Below, piece by piece: positions 35,365 to 47,704 of a stretch of 64,000 nt of DNA. Location: NCBI GenBank assembly GCA_037367355.1, contig CM074699.1:930001-994000 (forward strand), read 5' to 3'. Every line of letters begins with the position of its first letter. Positions within the stretch are counted from its first letter, which is position 1. Below the pieces are notes generated by a model, which had not been told where the DNA came from, searched no databases, and saw nothing but the letters and a program-made list of their open reading frames with translations. Made by a program: the position numbers and the translations under genes. The stretch comes from Neoscytalidium dimidiatum (taxonomy: Eukaryota; Ascomycota; Dothideomycetes; Botryosphaeriales; Botryosphaeriaceae).

Positions 35365-36100
35365 ATAATTTCTACTTAAATTTATAAGTACTAGAGTAAA
35401 GTTAGCTTAATTAACTTTACTTCTATATTTATACGCTCTAATATTACTTTTATAACGTCTAAGCTCTTAGAATATTTATAAAACTCTTTAGAGTATTATT
35501 AAAGGCTAGTAAAGTAAGTACTTATATACTTAGAAAATATATAAAGGAGAGTACTCTTTATAGACGGCTCTAATATAGACGAAAGTACTTTTATAGCTAG
35601 TAGTAATATCTTATTCGCTACTAATATAGATATAAGAAAAAGTTACTAAGAATTTATATTTATTCTTTTTAATATACTAGTAGACTAGAGTACTAGAAAG
35701 TAGCGTATAGTCTTAATATCTACTACTAAAGCTAAACTTCTTATACTATTAAAAACCGCTCGCTATACTATTTAGTAGAAAAGATTCTTTAAGAATATAA
35801 GCTTTAATCTAGAATATAAAATTAAAATATAATACGATAATAGGCGAATACTAGAGCTTATAAATAAATTAAGACTAAAATTTAATACTAGCCTATAATA
35901 TATTAATATATATACTAATACTAGCTTCGCTAGAAAGTATAGATATAGATAATTAAACTAAAATAGACGCCGATAGCTAAAATAGTAGCTAATAGTATAA
36001 TAAAAGTACTTATAAGATAATAATATTTTACTTTTGTATAGTTACTAAATTTATATAATATACTAAATATAAAGTAATTAGTAGTTATCTACTAGTAAAC
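35365..36100 (+). pseudogene. Copia RNase H and C-terminal tail, RIP-degraded
   Basis: Plus-strand readings: SNIDESTFIASSNILFAT, then a STTKAKLLILL motif (functional copies have STEAEL), then KRFFKNISFNLEY and YDNRRILELINKL, then, after a one-base shift, TPIAKIVANSIIKVLIR and YFTFVxLLNLYNI, the usual end of Copia pol (TxxMxADGLTK...LPxxxHxxFxxxLNL). This shows that the outer element is Copia and in plus orientation. Confidence 0.75.
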
Positions 36101-36553
36101 CTATTTAATACTATAGATTTTCTAGTTAGTTCTATATAATATAGCGAATTATTTATTTTAACGTTACGTTTACTACTATATTTAGACGTTACGTTTTCGC
36201 TAACCGCCTAGTAGAAAACGCCCTTTATATACTCGCCGCTCTTACTCTATTACTAACTTTCTTTCCTCTATAAAGAGTTATTAGTATCTTATTTACTAGT
36301 ATTCTATATAGATATTACGTTATATAACTACCTTTCTACTACTATACTCTTTATTTTTTTCGTTCTTTACGCTTTTAACCACCTATAAAAATTATAAAAT
36401 TATTAATTTTATTTATTAATACGTACTTAGTAAGTTATAAGAATAATTTTACTTATTATTATACTAAATATAGTAAAAGTAATACTTTTATAAGCTTTTA
36501 GTAGGCTTTCTATAGTCTTTTCGTAAAATTCTACGTATCTTATAAAGGGGGTA

Positions 36554-36760
36554 TATTAAATACTAGTATTATAGTCGTCGTTTTATTACTATAGTATATT
36601 TCTTTTATACTTAATTCCGCTACTAATTTCGCTTACTTATTAGCGTATACTAAATATATATAATTACCCTTATTCGGTGTTCTTTACCAGCATGCCAATT
36701 TATTTATTCTACTTATTATTACTGCTTAATACAGCACCCCATCAACTACTCAGTTCAATA
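36554..36760 (+). repeat. Right (3') LTR of the outer Copia element
   Basis: 207 bp. The inner part is RIP-converted (starts TATTAAATACTAG where the left LTR has TGTCAAACACTGG), but from about 36685 to the end CA and TG are intact (ends GTTCAATA). The duplication CTTGC follows at 36761-36765. Confidence 0.9.
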
Positions 36761-36765
36761 CTTGC

Positions 36766-39546
36766 CAAGTTGCAGCAGAGACTCGAGCTCGGAAGATAAC
36801 ACCAGCGAAAAGGCGGAGGACTTACTAACGATGCTTGTTCAGCCAAACCCGTGGGCATCTCAGCTGGCTTGCTTGCGCTTCGAATACGCCTGACACCGGC
36901 ACATTCCTAAATCAATTTTAGAAACCTCTGGTCAATCCGTCTATCGATCGAAATCAATACACCGGTGCAAGTCGAAGATTTCAGACTCGATAGCCGCTCC
37001 TCGAATAAGTAGACGACTGGGATTTTCTCCGCTCCAACGACTTATGCACTTTCCGATGGCTTCATAATACTACCAGTAGTTGAGACCGCGCAGCGTCGTC
37101 TATACAAGAACAAACTTTGTGCGTTTCAGACGCAAGAGGCCGAGCGAATGAGGTAGAGGACACTGGATAGACTGAACAATTGGCGCGGAAGGAATAAAAA
37201 AAGCAGGCTTGAAACTCAATCGGCAACTATGTGCCGTTGCGGGACGGTTCCTTCCTTTGGCTTACGAGGATCATGACTTCCCGTGTGCGATTCCAAGAAG
37301 ACAAGAACCTCGTGGCCGCTGGGACGAGGGCTACTGTGCTGCATTATAGGCAAGCCTGTTTGCAATATTTCAATCTGACTCGAAGGCCGTGAACAATGAT
37401 CAGCAGGATTAAGCTTTTGTCTATCAAGTAGACCGGTGAAATTGGTGTGCAAAGGCGAGGAGCTACGTTCTACTGAAACATGCAGCTTTCTGTATGCTTC
37501 ACTATTCAAGGGGTCATGTGTTTCCAGCCTGCATCTTTTCGCACGCTCTCCGCACTTCCACATATGCAGTCATGCTGAGCAATGGTTGTAGGACCGCTAA
37601 AGCACCATCATCTGCGGCACAGTATCGAAATACTAATGTAGTCCCCCAGCCAGACGCATGAATCTGTATCCGCGACTTACTTCATCCCGTTAGCCGGGCT
37701 CGTCGAGAAAGCTTGACCGGTCAGCCAGATCTGGGGGCCCACGGGGAATGCCATTGCTTCTGCAGGCGGCCTTGCAGGATGGATTATTCTCCGCGCCGAT
37801 AGCCCGGCAACGGTATTCACGAACGGCATCCGGGAATCCAGCATGCGCGGGTCGAAAACGCGACGGCGCGGCTCGACATTACCTGTCCGTGCAGACTGCT
37901 GAGCAGACGTATGCAGTCGGTCCCGGCTGGGCGGTTGACGGGTGCGGTAGTAATGGTGTTGGGATGCGTGAGAGCAGGGATCATGGTGGGGTTGCATAAT
38001 GCGGAGGGATTATCCGCGAGGTGTGCAGAAGAACAACATGGAGTTGCCTTTTCGAGATCCTCCTGCATGGACATCCGCTCCATACACGCTGTTAGCCCTG
38101 ATTTCAGGGCCTATTCATGTCTGAAGGAGAAAGCATATGCTGCGCCTCGGTCGACCTCTCGTCGAGGTTGAAAATGGCGCAGTAGGATTGCGCGTCAAGC
38201 GAGGCGACCATACAGACTTCCTTCTCCATCCCAACCCGTCCTCGTTGGCCTGTGTGGAAGAAGACGCCGCGGAATTCCTTTTCACATGTGGCCATGTTTC
38301 GAGTATCACAGGTCCATGAAGGGCGAATGGTGGCAGACACAGCCCAATCCGCACTATCGCCGTGCGCCAATCCATTTGACGAAGACTGTCCACTGCGGAC
38401 CGGCTAATTATGGATGATCGAAGATCGTAGATGGCTGGCGTGGGATCCCACGGATCAGCTATCCGTCAACAAAGCGTAGTCCTATTGTACGAACTGCTCG
38501 CTAGTTATGTTATTTTCCGCCCGGCACTCGCGGCTTCGCGCGGGATGCTGATGCAGAACGCAGGAACGTAATGTCGAGGGGAAATAAAAAGCAAGCGGAA
38601 AAGAGCAGCGAATGCCGTTGCCAGGATTACTCTCCACAGACCGTCGTGCTTACGCACCACGTGAGTCGTTCGTTTCCAAACTCGAAGATGTGCAAGCATC
38701 AGAAAGAGAAAAAAAAAGCAAAAGACAATAGCGTAGGATCAAGGAACAAAGGAAAGCGCCGAACACCCTATCCTCCCCGCCATCGTGCCGCCCGCCCACC
38801 TCGTACGAACGCCCGCAACCCTCCGACGCCCGTCCGCGGGCCTCAGAAAGTAATCCAACGAAGCCTGACAGAAGTGGATTAGGTCAGATACCCGCTGAAG
38901 ATCAAGACCGAGTCTCCGAGCATTCGCTTACGTCATCAAACCGTTGTTTGACGTCTTTTGTGCAACAGTCCACGAGCGTCCGATGTCTGTCATTCCTGCT
39001 TCTGATTTGGAATAGCAGGCGGGCAAGAAACGAGAAAGTCGGGCGACGCGATGTAATAGATATGTTCCTTTATTTGATTGGAATAGAGCAGCAGCGCAAT
39101 CGTAAGTAGGCCGTATCTCTGTACATATGTACGAAGGAATACGAAAGAGAACAACCGTCCGAACGGATAAGAACAAAGATAGACAAGATAGGAAGTGCAG
39201 TCGTGTACCCGTTGATGCCAGGTGTGCGTACATGCAAGTCGTTTGCACCACCCAACAGAAAGAACCTGAATTATTCAATGCTTCCTCTACTCCACTCTCA
39301 CTCTGCCCTCTGCCCTCTGCTCTGCTGTCTGATCTGCAAAATCATCTTCCGCCATTTGTACAACTACAACCGCTCTGTACAACACCTTTCAATGAACTGA
39401 TTCAAAGCCTGCCGCCCATCGCTCCGGATATGCAATGCTTAACAGAACCAAGAGGACATAAAACTAGAAATAAACCTCTATTAACCAACAATTGTCGCCA
39501 ACCGCACTGCGGTACTGAAGTGAACAGAAGGAAAAACGCTCAGTGA
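36766..39546. other. Intergenic DNA right of the island; no convincing gene
   Basis: Normal base composition resumes at once. Several 80-120-codon frames exist on both strands (for example minus 37216-37563, minus 37677-37997, plus 38571-38882), but they overlap each other, show no family motif and lack linked splice sites. A minus-strand stretch around 37960-38080 has cysteine-rich reading (ATPCCSSAHLADNPSALC) but no continuation. About 38930-39546 is probably the 3' UTR side of the kinase gene. Confidence 0.4.
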
Positions 39547-41588
39547 CTAAGACCATCCATGTCCCATGTCGAAACGATGTTGCAAGGCCTTCGGGATTCT
39601 GCTTTCCTTAGGAGGTAGATGGTTGTGCTTCTTAACAACAAGAGCCTGGCGGGCGGCCTTGCATCCTTTCTTACTGCTTGCATCGACCGAGACAGTAACA
39701 GCAGGGTCATCGTAGCTCTCTGGTGTGCAGCATTCGATAGCGCGCATAGTCGGTGTCTCCAAAACTTCTCTCATGGTGATGCGGCGTTCCGGATAGGGGT
39801 GCAGCATCTTGATCATCAACTTCTTGATGCTCGGGTTATCCAGACCCTGGAATGCTGATGATGTCTTTGGAAGACCGTCCTTTTCGGTTTCGAGCATCTC
39901 TCCGTCGGGGTGGCGGGAAAGCCATTCTTCCCAGTTGCGGAGATAAGCGGCATACTTGACGTCGTTATCCGGGTCAGCAGCTGCCCAAGGTTGTTGATTT
40001 GACAGATAAAAGAGCGCAATAGCGCAAGACCAGACATCAATAGCTCGAGGATCATAGAGGCCTACGGGGATTGTCCAGTTAGCTTTCTGTCACCAGTCTA
40101 ACGGTCGAATATTGGAAGCTTACCCTTCTTCTGAATGACCTCGGGGGCGATGTACGGTCTGCTGCCACATATACCGGGCTTGCAAAGGCGTACCTCGCCC
40201 ATGTCGACTCCACACTCTCCGGCAGCTACGCGCATACCGGGGTGCTCACCGCTGAAGACTTCCGATACACCAAAGTCAGTGATCTTAAGATGGCCCTCGG
40301 AGTCAAGAAGAAGATTCTCGAGTTTGATATCGCGATGTGCGATGCCATGCTCGTGCAAGTAGCATACACCGCGACAGAGTTGCTTGAAGAAACACAGGCG
40401 GTCGGCAGGTTTGTAATAACCGCCGAACTGAGGGGGAAGGAAGAGACCCTTTTTGGCAAGATCATAGAGTTCTCCATGGGTACAAAACTCCATGACATGA
40501 TTCCAGCGACCGTTATGAGTGCAGAGGCGTACTGTCTCGACAATGTTGGGATGGTGCAGGCTCTTGGCTATGCTGTATTCCGATTTGATTTTCTTCACGT
40601 AGTCTTCCTCGGACTCATCCTTTTCCTTGGCGCGGAACTCCTTGACGGCATAGATCTCGTCGCTGGAGCCTCCTTTCCTGCACATGAGGCGCACCTCAGC
40701 AGTTGCGCCATCGCCGAGTTTCCGGCCTCGCCTGAAAGGTATTGCGCTCGTGCTCTTGAATTCCTTGTCCAACTCGCAGTAATCGACGAAGAATTCGTCA
40801 GGAAGGCAAGTGCTCAATCGTCGAGCTTTGAGGCCGGCGCCTTCAATGGCTCTCCCGGCGGGTTGTGACATAGGCAGGGTGGTGTCGTGGCGGTGAGAGG
40901 CAGACTTCGGCAAGGAGTCTGTGCTGGCTGATCTTTTCTTGGTGGTGGGCCTAGAGGCCGGCCCGAATTTGTCGGACTTCGCCATGTAGGAGTCAAAGGT
41001 GTCGCCTTTTCTCAGCCGCCCAAATCCACTGACGTCCAGTGCCTGATCCGACTTCTTGTGTTCCTCGAAGTGAATTGTAGGTGAGCGTGGCGAGGGAGGG
41101 CTATTTGATAGGGAAGACTTAGGAGAACTGCGAGCAGAACGGGACCACGAGCCGAGTCTCGTACGCAAAGGTGTTGGCGGAAAGTCCTTTTCCCGGAAAG
41201 GTAGAATCGAGTCAGGGAAGGAGGCAGGCTCGACAGCGGTGCCGTCATCGCTCCTCTTAGAATCGGCGCGCTTGATTGTCTTCCTCATGATATTGCCGAG
41301 TTTCTTGAAGCCACCGCGCTGGGGAACGACATCGCGAGAGACTGGAGGGTGGGTGGCAGTCAACGTCGCGGCAGCCATCTGGGGCTTGCTTGGCGTAGGT
41401 TGGAAGATGGCGGTAGCGAATGAGGCGGGCTGCAAATCGCTGGTGGGAGTTATGGGTTCGGCGTTCTCGCTGCCACTCTCATTGTTGCTGCCATCATCGT
41501 CGGGGACGGGAAAGCTGTTATAATCCGGGAAGGGAGCGGAAGGCGGAGGGATGGTCTTGTTGGCGCCGTTGGCCAGCTGCGAAGCCAT
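39547..41588 (-). CDS. HAL/SAT4-type serine/threonine protein kinase, about 659 aa
   Basis: Two exons, 41588-40124 and 40061-39547. The 62-nt intron (GTAAGC donor, GCTAACT branch point, GTAG acceptor) lies after APEVIQKKG and joins to LYDPRAIDVWSCAIALFYL. Residues 1-285 are Ser/Pro-rich and probably disordered. The kinase domain is about 286-600: glycine loop GDGATAEV, lysine in YAVKEF (about 316), HRDIKLENLL (about 419), DFG (about 438-440) and APEV (about 481). The AIDVWSCAIALF segment and the short linker before DFGVSEVF fit the yeast HAL4/SAT4, HAL5 and HRK1 group, which regulates plasma-membrane transporters and cation homeostasis. An upstream in-frame ATG at 41681 would add 31 residues; I prefer 41588 for its context and the start MASQL. 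The long 3' side is unremarkable. Confidence 0.88.
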
Positions 41589-41681
41589 GGTCGGTCTTGG
41601 AATCTTGGCGTTTCCCGATGAAAGCGTACGACGAATTGGGTGGTGGTACAGGGCCGGGGTTTCAAGGACGCGTGCGTGCAC

Positions 41682-44600
41682 AGAGCTAAATAGAGAAAGT
41701 GGAGGCTCTCGGCGAGGTGCTACGCGCGTTGCAGCGAGCTGGGACGGTGATAGCGGCGGACGCAGTGTGGAGAGTGGTTCGGCGCGAGTGTATACGCCAT
41801 GCGACAGGGCAGGATCGTCTGGAGCTGCAGGTGAAACTTCGCAGTGTGGCGGAGGCAGACAAGGCCAGAGGCAACAAGATTGGCGTAGTGGTGGACGACG
41901 AGCAAGGTGGAGGGGCTATGCGCCTATTTGTCCCTAGGCGGAGCGGGCGAGGTGTTGGCAGGGCGGGAGGGAAGAACAGGGGCGTTTCTCGGTGACGCCA
42001 GAGCGGCGTGGGATCTTTCAGCACGAGTTGATGGTTGACGGGCTTGTAGGCTTGTCGGCTTGTCGGACAGCGCCTAGGCCGCCTCGGACGACGCGGGCGG
42101 ACAAGACTTCCCCAGACCAGGCCGGCGATCGCCACAAGTCGGTGGGCCCCGGGCGCGGATGCTGACGAGCTTTGCTGCACTACGCACTGGCATCGGCATC
42201 GGCTCTGAGCACTGAGCACTGAGCACCGTAGCCCGCAACGACATCTGCTTCAATACGCCGCCTAGCTGCTCTTCGCAGCGCTGCACACGCCGCGCCTGTT
42301 CCGCGCTGCAAATGATTGGTGCTAGGAGCCGTCAAGCCCGCAGCCGTGGGATAAAGCGCGCAGCGCGCATCGTGCACTGCTCTCGGGCGCCCTGCCCTGC
42401 CGAGCCTGTGGCCCAAGGGCCCCTCGCCGTCACCCTTTCCAGGCCAGAATAATACCGCATATCGCAACCTGAGCACCAATAAGCAGCTGCGTGCCCCAGC
42501 CCGTGGAGTCAGCCCTGTCATGAGGGTCTGCCGTCGCGCCCAATGACGGCGGCACCCCACGACACAGCCGTAATGTATGCGGATAAGCGTAAAGTCCAGC
42601 CGGGCCCTGAAATAGTATCCCGCGGCCGGATGACGCAGCGTGCCTCGCGCCCGGCTCCCGCTCCCAGGTATTTCTCTTCCAGAATCCCTCATGTTGCTGC
42701 CGTTGCGGTGAGCAAGCCTAATCAATCCCCGGCGCCTCAGGCCGCCGACCATGTGACGCAGGCACGCAGATCAGCCATCCAGATCCGGCACAGATGCGGC
42801 AGAGCCGAATACGGCCAGCCGACGAGAGCATGACGGAAGCAGCGTTGAGAGACAGCAGGGAAATTTGTGTCCGATCCCAGGGAAGCCTTGGCTCACAGCG
42901 TGGCTGTAGAGCAGAGGCTTGTTCGCGCTCGCTCTTGGCGCGCGCCAGCCGTGGGGGGTCTTGGAGGGCCGTCACTGCGCTATCACTGGCTCCCTTCCAT
43001 GCAAGGCTCGGTCGTTGAATCCCGACGCTGCTCGTGTTGAGATGGTTGCCCCAGGATCCGCGGCCATCAAGATCTTTGCTCTCCCCGCGTTGTGTTCCCG
43101 GTGCAACGCGACGCCGTCCTCCACACTGTGGTACCTGCAAACCCATAGTGACTTCACCGTATCCGAGGCGGCTGTCACTCTTTCCAGGAATTCGATTGCC
43201 CTTTGGTCTACCCTTCGCTGAGGTAAAGACCTCCGCTGTTGCTGCCAAGCGCCCAGGAAAGCACCCAGTTCAACCTCAACGACTGCGCAGATGGACGAGC
43301 GCAACCCTCAAACGGCACCGTTACGCGCTGTCCGTCCACAGCCACGTCTAGGCCCATAAGACGAGCGGCAAGATACACTCTCTCCCTTTCCCCTTTACCC
43401 CATAGCCTCGTACACCCTTTGCTTGTCCCTCCACCACATTCGCCGATCCCGCTTCCTCTCCACAATCCTTCTGCTTCGTCTCATCGACCAATTCATGCAG
43501 GAATGCTTGGCAAAGCGCAGCTTGCGTAAGAGGCCGCGCTACCGCGCCGCTTTTGGTTGCAATCACACGCCCTTCGCATTTGCAAACACTATGTGTTCAG
43601 TCTCACAAGTTTCGATATCGATATCTCTGCTCGACCCCGATCAACGGCTGGACTGTCCTTGCTGTTGGCCGTGCGTTGCTGCACCGAGGTCATTCGGACG
43701 GCCAGCGTGCACCTGTCGGAACCCGGAGTGAGCTGTGCGAAGCAGGGGAAAAGGCAAGACTAGTCGTTGCTGGCCGATGTGGTACAGATGAACGACAGCC
43801 CCATGCCAGACAAGCCTTGCTCATGCATGCGGCCCTGTCTGCCACCCTGCGACCGTCCGCATTTCGGCTGTCGCATCACCCGCCGCTCCGGGCACACGAC
43901 AGCATGCAACCCCCACAAACCTCCCCCCTTCTATTCCCTCGCCCACGGTCTTCTTCCGTTGGGAGGGTGCTGACGGCATGCGGCTCAATGGTAAGCACCG
44001 ATGCACCCCGTCTCTTCTGGAGCGTCCTCCGGATCCTCGGCTTCGATGCCCAGCGCTCGTACGAGCTGTTGTCATGTTTTCGGCTGTTGGCGAGGTGTTG
44101 GTTGCAAGCTGCTCTCAGCCAAACCGCAGCGTTCAGCTCAACCAGCAGGCTGCGGGGTCCGGTCAAGGTAGGTAACCCGAGTCTGAGTCCCTGCCCTCCG
44201 GAAAACCTCCAGCCAGTTCTCCGAGTCCGGTCATGCAGCTGTGAAACTCGACAGAAACGCAGAAGCACGCAAACGTATGTACGTTGAGTATGTACGCCCG
44301 TTATTGGGACTCCGCAAGCCAGCTATTCCGCATCACCGATCGGGAAATCCTGCACGTATATCCTTTTCCCCGATCTACCTATCGCGTGCTACTTTTTTCG
44401 ACCAGCTGTAGAGGACGAAGGAAAACACATCCCGTGAAGGCGCTGATTTGCCAGCCTAGCACCTCCAGCCATGTGGTGTGAAGATGAACCCGAACCCACC
44501 CACTGGCCTACTTTCCCTTATCAACTTCACCCGAGATCGCCCGCGTAGCTATTGCGGTAGCGCTGTCAGCAGCAACCCCCACGTCTCTGCCTCTCCCAGA

Positions 44601-46013
44601 CAGGCGCAGAATTTTTGCAACTGCAAGCACACACACACACATACACACACGATGCCGTTCGTGCGACTTGGCCGTGACGTCGATGGCCCTGTGCTCAGGC
44701 AGAAGGGGAGAGCCCAAGACTGCCCAGAGCGGGGATGATTTCCGCGCCCCGCTACTACCGCCTCCGCCTCGATGCCAACGCCTCCTCAAGACCTGCACGG
44801 CACTCCTACGCAGCAAGAACATGAAAAGAAAAGATTTTCCTTTGCATTTGCTTTTTTTTTCTGCCCATTCTCTCGTCCCGCCCCTGGCCAAGGAACCAGC
44901 GGGCGGAAACGGAGAGCCCGGTCTGGGCTGAAGGCGCGGTGGTGGCAAAAAAGCCAAGAATTTTCTGTGGAGAGAAGTTTCCATACTTTTCGCTAGCAAG
45001 CTGGACCTACCGCTTTGGTTCGAACATGCGTTTGTGGTGTTTTTGGACTGGATGGCTTGCAGGTGTGCGGAGGAAGAAAAGGGATGGGGAAATGGTTTGC
45101 GTCGAGGGATGTCACGCGTGCGGTGTTAAAGTGTGGAGTGAGCGCCGGGGCCGATCAGAGATGGCGGCGCTCGTGCGGATTTAACCGCTGTGTTCGGAAG
45201 GGTTCATCCTGGGTGGTGGTCTGGACTGCGGCACTCGGGCGGGTATTCACAGTTCAAGCATGTGTAGCGCAGGTGGGGAAGGTCATGGCGGATTTTCGTG
45301 ATTGGGTAGACGACCAGGTGGGTGTTTTTTAACCTTCACTGCACTTCTTCCCACAATGTATCAGATGTATGGGTCTTTTCGCTCTCATTAACGCTACCAT
45401 TATACTTATTTTAAAGGAGTAATGGAAAAACTCTGGGCTAATACAAACAAAGTGTCCAAGATGTAACCTTCGTAACCCGACTTGTACGTTAGTCAAAGCG
45501 GCAAACAGGAACAACTTGACCAAAAAGCAATCTTGTCTTCCGAATATACTCTCATGAAATGGTGTGCGGGAGCCAAGCAGCATAGTTCCCACGTCCGGGC
45601 TTGTCCAAGAAGAAGTTCGGATTTATACAGCCAAATGTTTCACTCTGTGCTCCAGACGCGCAAGACACGCCTTCGCAGAGCTCAGCAGTGACTTATAGAA
45701 TCTTACCCTCTAACCTGTCCCACCCTTCGCCTCCTTCCCGCCACTGTCGATGGCATCCGAAGCACGAGCTCTCTCAGCCTCCTCCTTAGAAAGAGCACGT
45801 AGTAACCGCATCTGGAACCGCCTGCCCTCCGCCCAACCTGACGGTCGAACCGTTCCAGGCTTGTCCGCCAGCCGCTGCGTACCGTACTCTTGCAGCAGGA
45901 TCCATGAACCATGACTGCCGGAAAACGAAAACCATCAAATCCTGTATCACCAATTAACAGGTTCAGTCACAATGAACCTCATCATACGGGTCGGAAATAC
46001 GTACAGGTACGTT
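41682..46013. other. Long intergenic region upstream of the kinase, GC-rich with shadow reading frames
   Basis: Many overlapping arginine-, proline- and serine-rich frames occur on both strands (for example plus 43553-44287, minus 42180-42752), which is what GC-rich non-coding DNA produces. No domain motif, no linked introns. A pyrimidine-rich stretch around 43370-43460 looks like a fungal promoter or 5' UTR and may belong to the kinase or to an unseen gene. Confidence 0.4.
44628..44650 (+). repeat. (CA)n microsatellite
   Basis: CACACACACACATACACACAC, a dinucleotide repeat with one interruption in non-coding DNA. Confidence 0.9.
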
Positions 46014-47141
46014 TCACAGATAATCACTCCCCATATTATACCCATCTTGGAAGAAATTTGGGTTTGCGCGGTGCAGTGGCCACTCCATGAAGGGTCCCTG
46101 GACCATTCTCTCGCCGTCTATCATTTCGTCAGGGCGGTTCTCCACTCTCTTGTGAGAGCCGCTTTTTCGCCATGTTCGGATCTTCCAATCCACCACGTCA
46201 AGGCTCCGCTTCGCCCTCTCCCACAAGCTGGCATGATGCGATGGTTCCGTCGCCTTCCCCATCCGCTTCCCGCCTCCGCTGGAATCCGCGTCCTGACCCC
46301 CAGAGCCGCCCAGCAGCCTCGCCGGTATGGAGATGGTATCCGGATACAGGTGCGCGATGGTCCTGCGCGACTCCGGAAAGCGGCCGCGAAACCGGGCGGA
46401 CGCCAGCTGCCTGGCCTGGAAGCGCAGCCCCCTCGCGCTCAGGTCGAACGAGCCGAGCTCCGCCTGCCGCCACGCGACGCCGCCGTCCGGATAGCGACCG
46501 ACCTCGTAGTCGAATCCGTCCAGCCGCTCGAACCAAGCCTCCTGGTTGCGGCGGTTCTCCCGCAGCAGCGCGCGCTCGATCGCCGGCGAGGGCGCGACGC
46601 GGGGGATGATGACGCGACGGTCGGTGATCAGTTTGCCGGCCCACTCGCGCATGCCGAACGTGTGCATGACGGCCCAGCTGCTCCCTTTGTACGTGCCGAT
46701 GCTGGACTTGTAGACGGCGAAGCGGCGGATGCACACCATGACGGCCTCGCTGGGCAGGCCGAGCGCCCGCGACGGCGCGTGCACGTGCTCCCAGAAGTAC
46801 GCGCCCAGCGCCGTCTTGACGTCTTCGCCCGGTTCGGCCTTCGCCATGTACGTCACGTATCGCTCGAGTGTGACGAAAACCTTGTTGAAGTGGTCGGCGT
46901 CGGCGGCGCAGAGCGTAATCAATGGCGCGTCCTCCTCCTCTTTAGCCACCACGGCGCTGTAGTCGACCATCATCACGTAGCAGAGGAAGTTACGCAGTCG
47001 TTCTATTGAGAAAGCGTCTGCATCCCCAAAAGGAGAATTCATCTCTTTTCCAATCGTTTTGGTGGCTGTGTCGACCATTTTGTTGCGTTCCAAGAGTGCG
47101 GACGCGTACGAGGGCGGCTGTTCTTGTGGTGGTGTGTGCAT
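46014..47141 (-). CDS. Conserved-looking single-exon protein of unknown function, 375 aa
   Basis: An uninterrupted 375-codon frame with balanced amino-acid composition: N-terminal Pro/Gln-rich 15 residues, then a helical, aromatic-rich body (YVMMVDYSAVVAKEEED, FVTLERYVTYMAKAEP, AVMVCIRRFAVYKSS) and a basic, tryptophan-containing C-terminal third (DVVDWKIRTWRKSG). No signal peptide or clear membrane segment. I recognise no domain. The opposite strand also has a long frame (345 codons), but it is dominated by Arg, Ala and His and reads as a shadow. A second Met at residue 22 is an alternative start. It is likely a cytosolic protein; nothing further can be inferred. Confidence 0.6.
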   Translation of the reverse strand: MHTPPQEQPPSYASALLERNKMVDTATKTIGKEMNSPFGDADAFSIERLRNFLCYVMMVDYSAVVAKEEEDAPLITLCAADADHFNKVFVTLERYVTYMAKAEPGEDVKTALGAYFWEHVHAPSRALGLPSEAVMVCIRRFAVYKSSIGTYKGSSWAVMHTFGMREWAGKLITDRRVIIPRVAPSPAIERALLRENRRNQEAWFERLDGFDYEVGRYPDGGVAWRQAELGSFDLSARGLRFQARQLASARFRGRFPESRRTIAHLYPDTISIPARLLGGSGGQDADSSGGGKRMGKATEPSHHASLWERAKRSLDVVDWKIRTWRKSGSHKRVENRPDEMIDGERMVQGPFMEWPLHRANPNFFQDGYNMGSDYL

Positions 47142-47704
47142 CGTGATAGGATAGAAAATGTGAAGTTATGCTCACTTGATTTTGCGAAAGCCTAAAAAAC
47201 GTAGAATATAGCACTGTTTATATACTTGGCAATGAGCTGGTGCATTCAACTTCAGACCATGATAATGCGGTCCATTTACGTCATTGTATATAAAACTCTT
47301 TGTACCTTCGTGACCCTGTCCATCAAATTCTTTCTTGTTGACCGGCACAGTGGTTGATATACAGCAATGCTTCTAACACAAAACGCGGAGGTTTTGTAAT
47401 CCAGCATAACATCGACAAGAAGGGTGATGATGTCTGCACAAGACAGAAGAAAAGGAATATGTCTCAGCTCAACCCAGATCCTGAATGGGCCCATAACTAC
47501 CAGAATCTATGCCAGTATTTGCAGCTGAGCGTGGTACATCAATCGCTAAGACCGATCGTTCTCAAAAAGCTTGTGGAACAAACGAGGCGCACACAACTTT
47601 GCGACTCATGCGTCGGTTCGGAGCTGACAGATACCGGGGGGATAAATATACTTGGGGTTCCACCCTCCCACCACAACCCTGCAGCAGGCAAGCGGCCAAC
47701 TTGT

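Larger units (their letters stand above)
5972..36760 (+). mobile_element. Outer Ty1/Copia LTR retrotransposon, heavily RIP-mutated and filled with nested elements
   Basis: Two 207-bp LTRs (5972-6178 and 36554-36760) are flanked by a perfect 5-bp target duplication CTTGC (5967-5971 and 36761-36765). Reading plus-strand fragments in order gives the Copia architecture: gag with a degraded zinc knuckle, a protease-like block (DSxxxLNA near 7480-7520), GAG-pre-integrase and integrase start, then RNase H and the typical Copia C-terminal tail. Coding parts are 6179-7709, 7939-8167, 15886-16114 and 35365-36100. Most of integrase and the reverse transcriptase are missing, apparently lost in a deletion in the middle of the nest. 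Stops inside the frame are TAA/TAG as expected from C to T change at CAA, CAG and TGG. The element is dead and is the oldest layer of the island. Confidence 0.88.

Noticed and set aside
40242..40868. Plus-strand frame of 208 codons
   Set aside because: Antisense to the kinase domain (HRD and DFG motifs lie on the minus strand).
43553..44287. Plus-strand frame of 244 codons in the long intergenic region
   Set aside because: Ser/Arg/Pro/Leu-rich with overlapping frames on the other strand, no motif and no splice links; length is expected by chance in GC-rich DNA.
45972..47009. Plus-strand frame of 345 codons
   Set aside because: Antisense to the 375-codon minus-strand frame; its composition is dominated by Arg, Ala, His and Val, typical of a GC-rich shadow.
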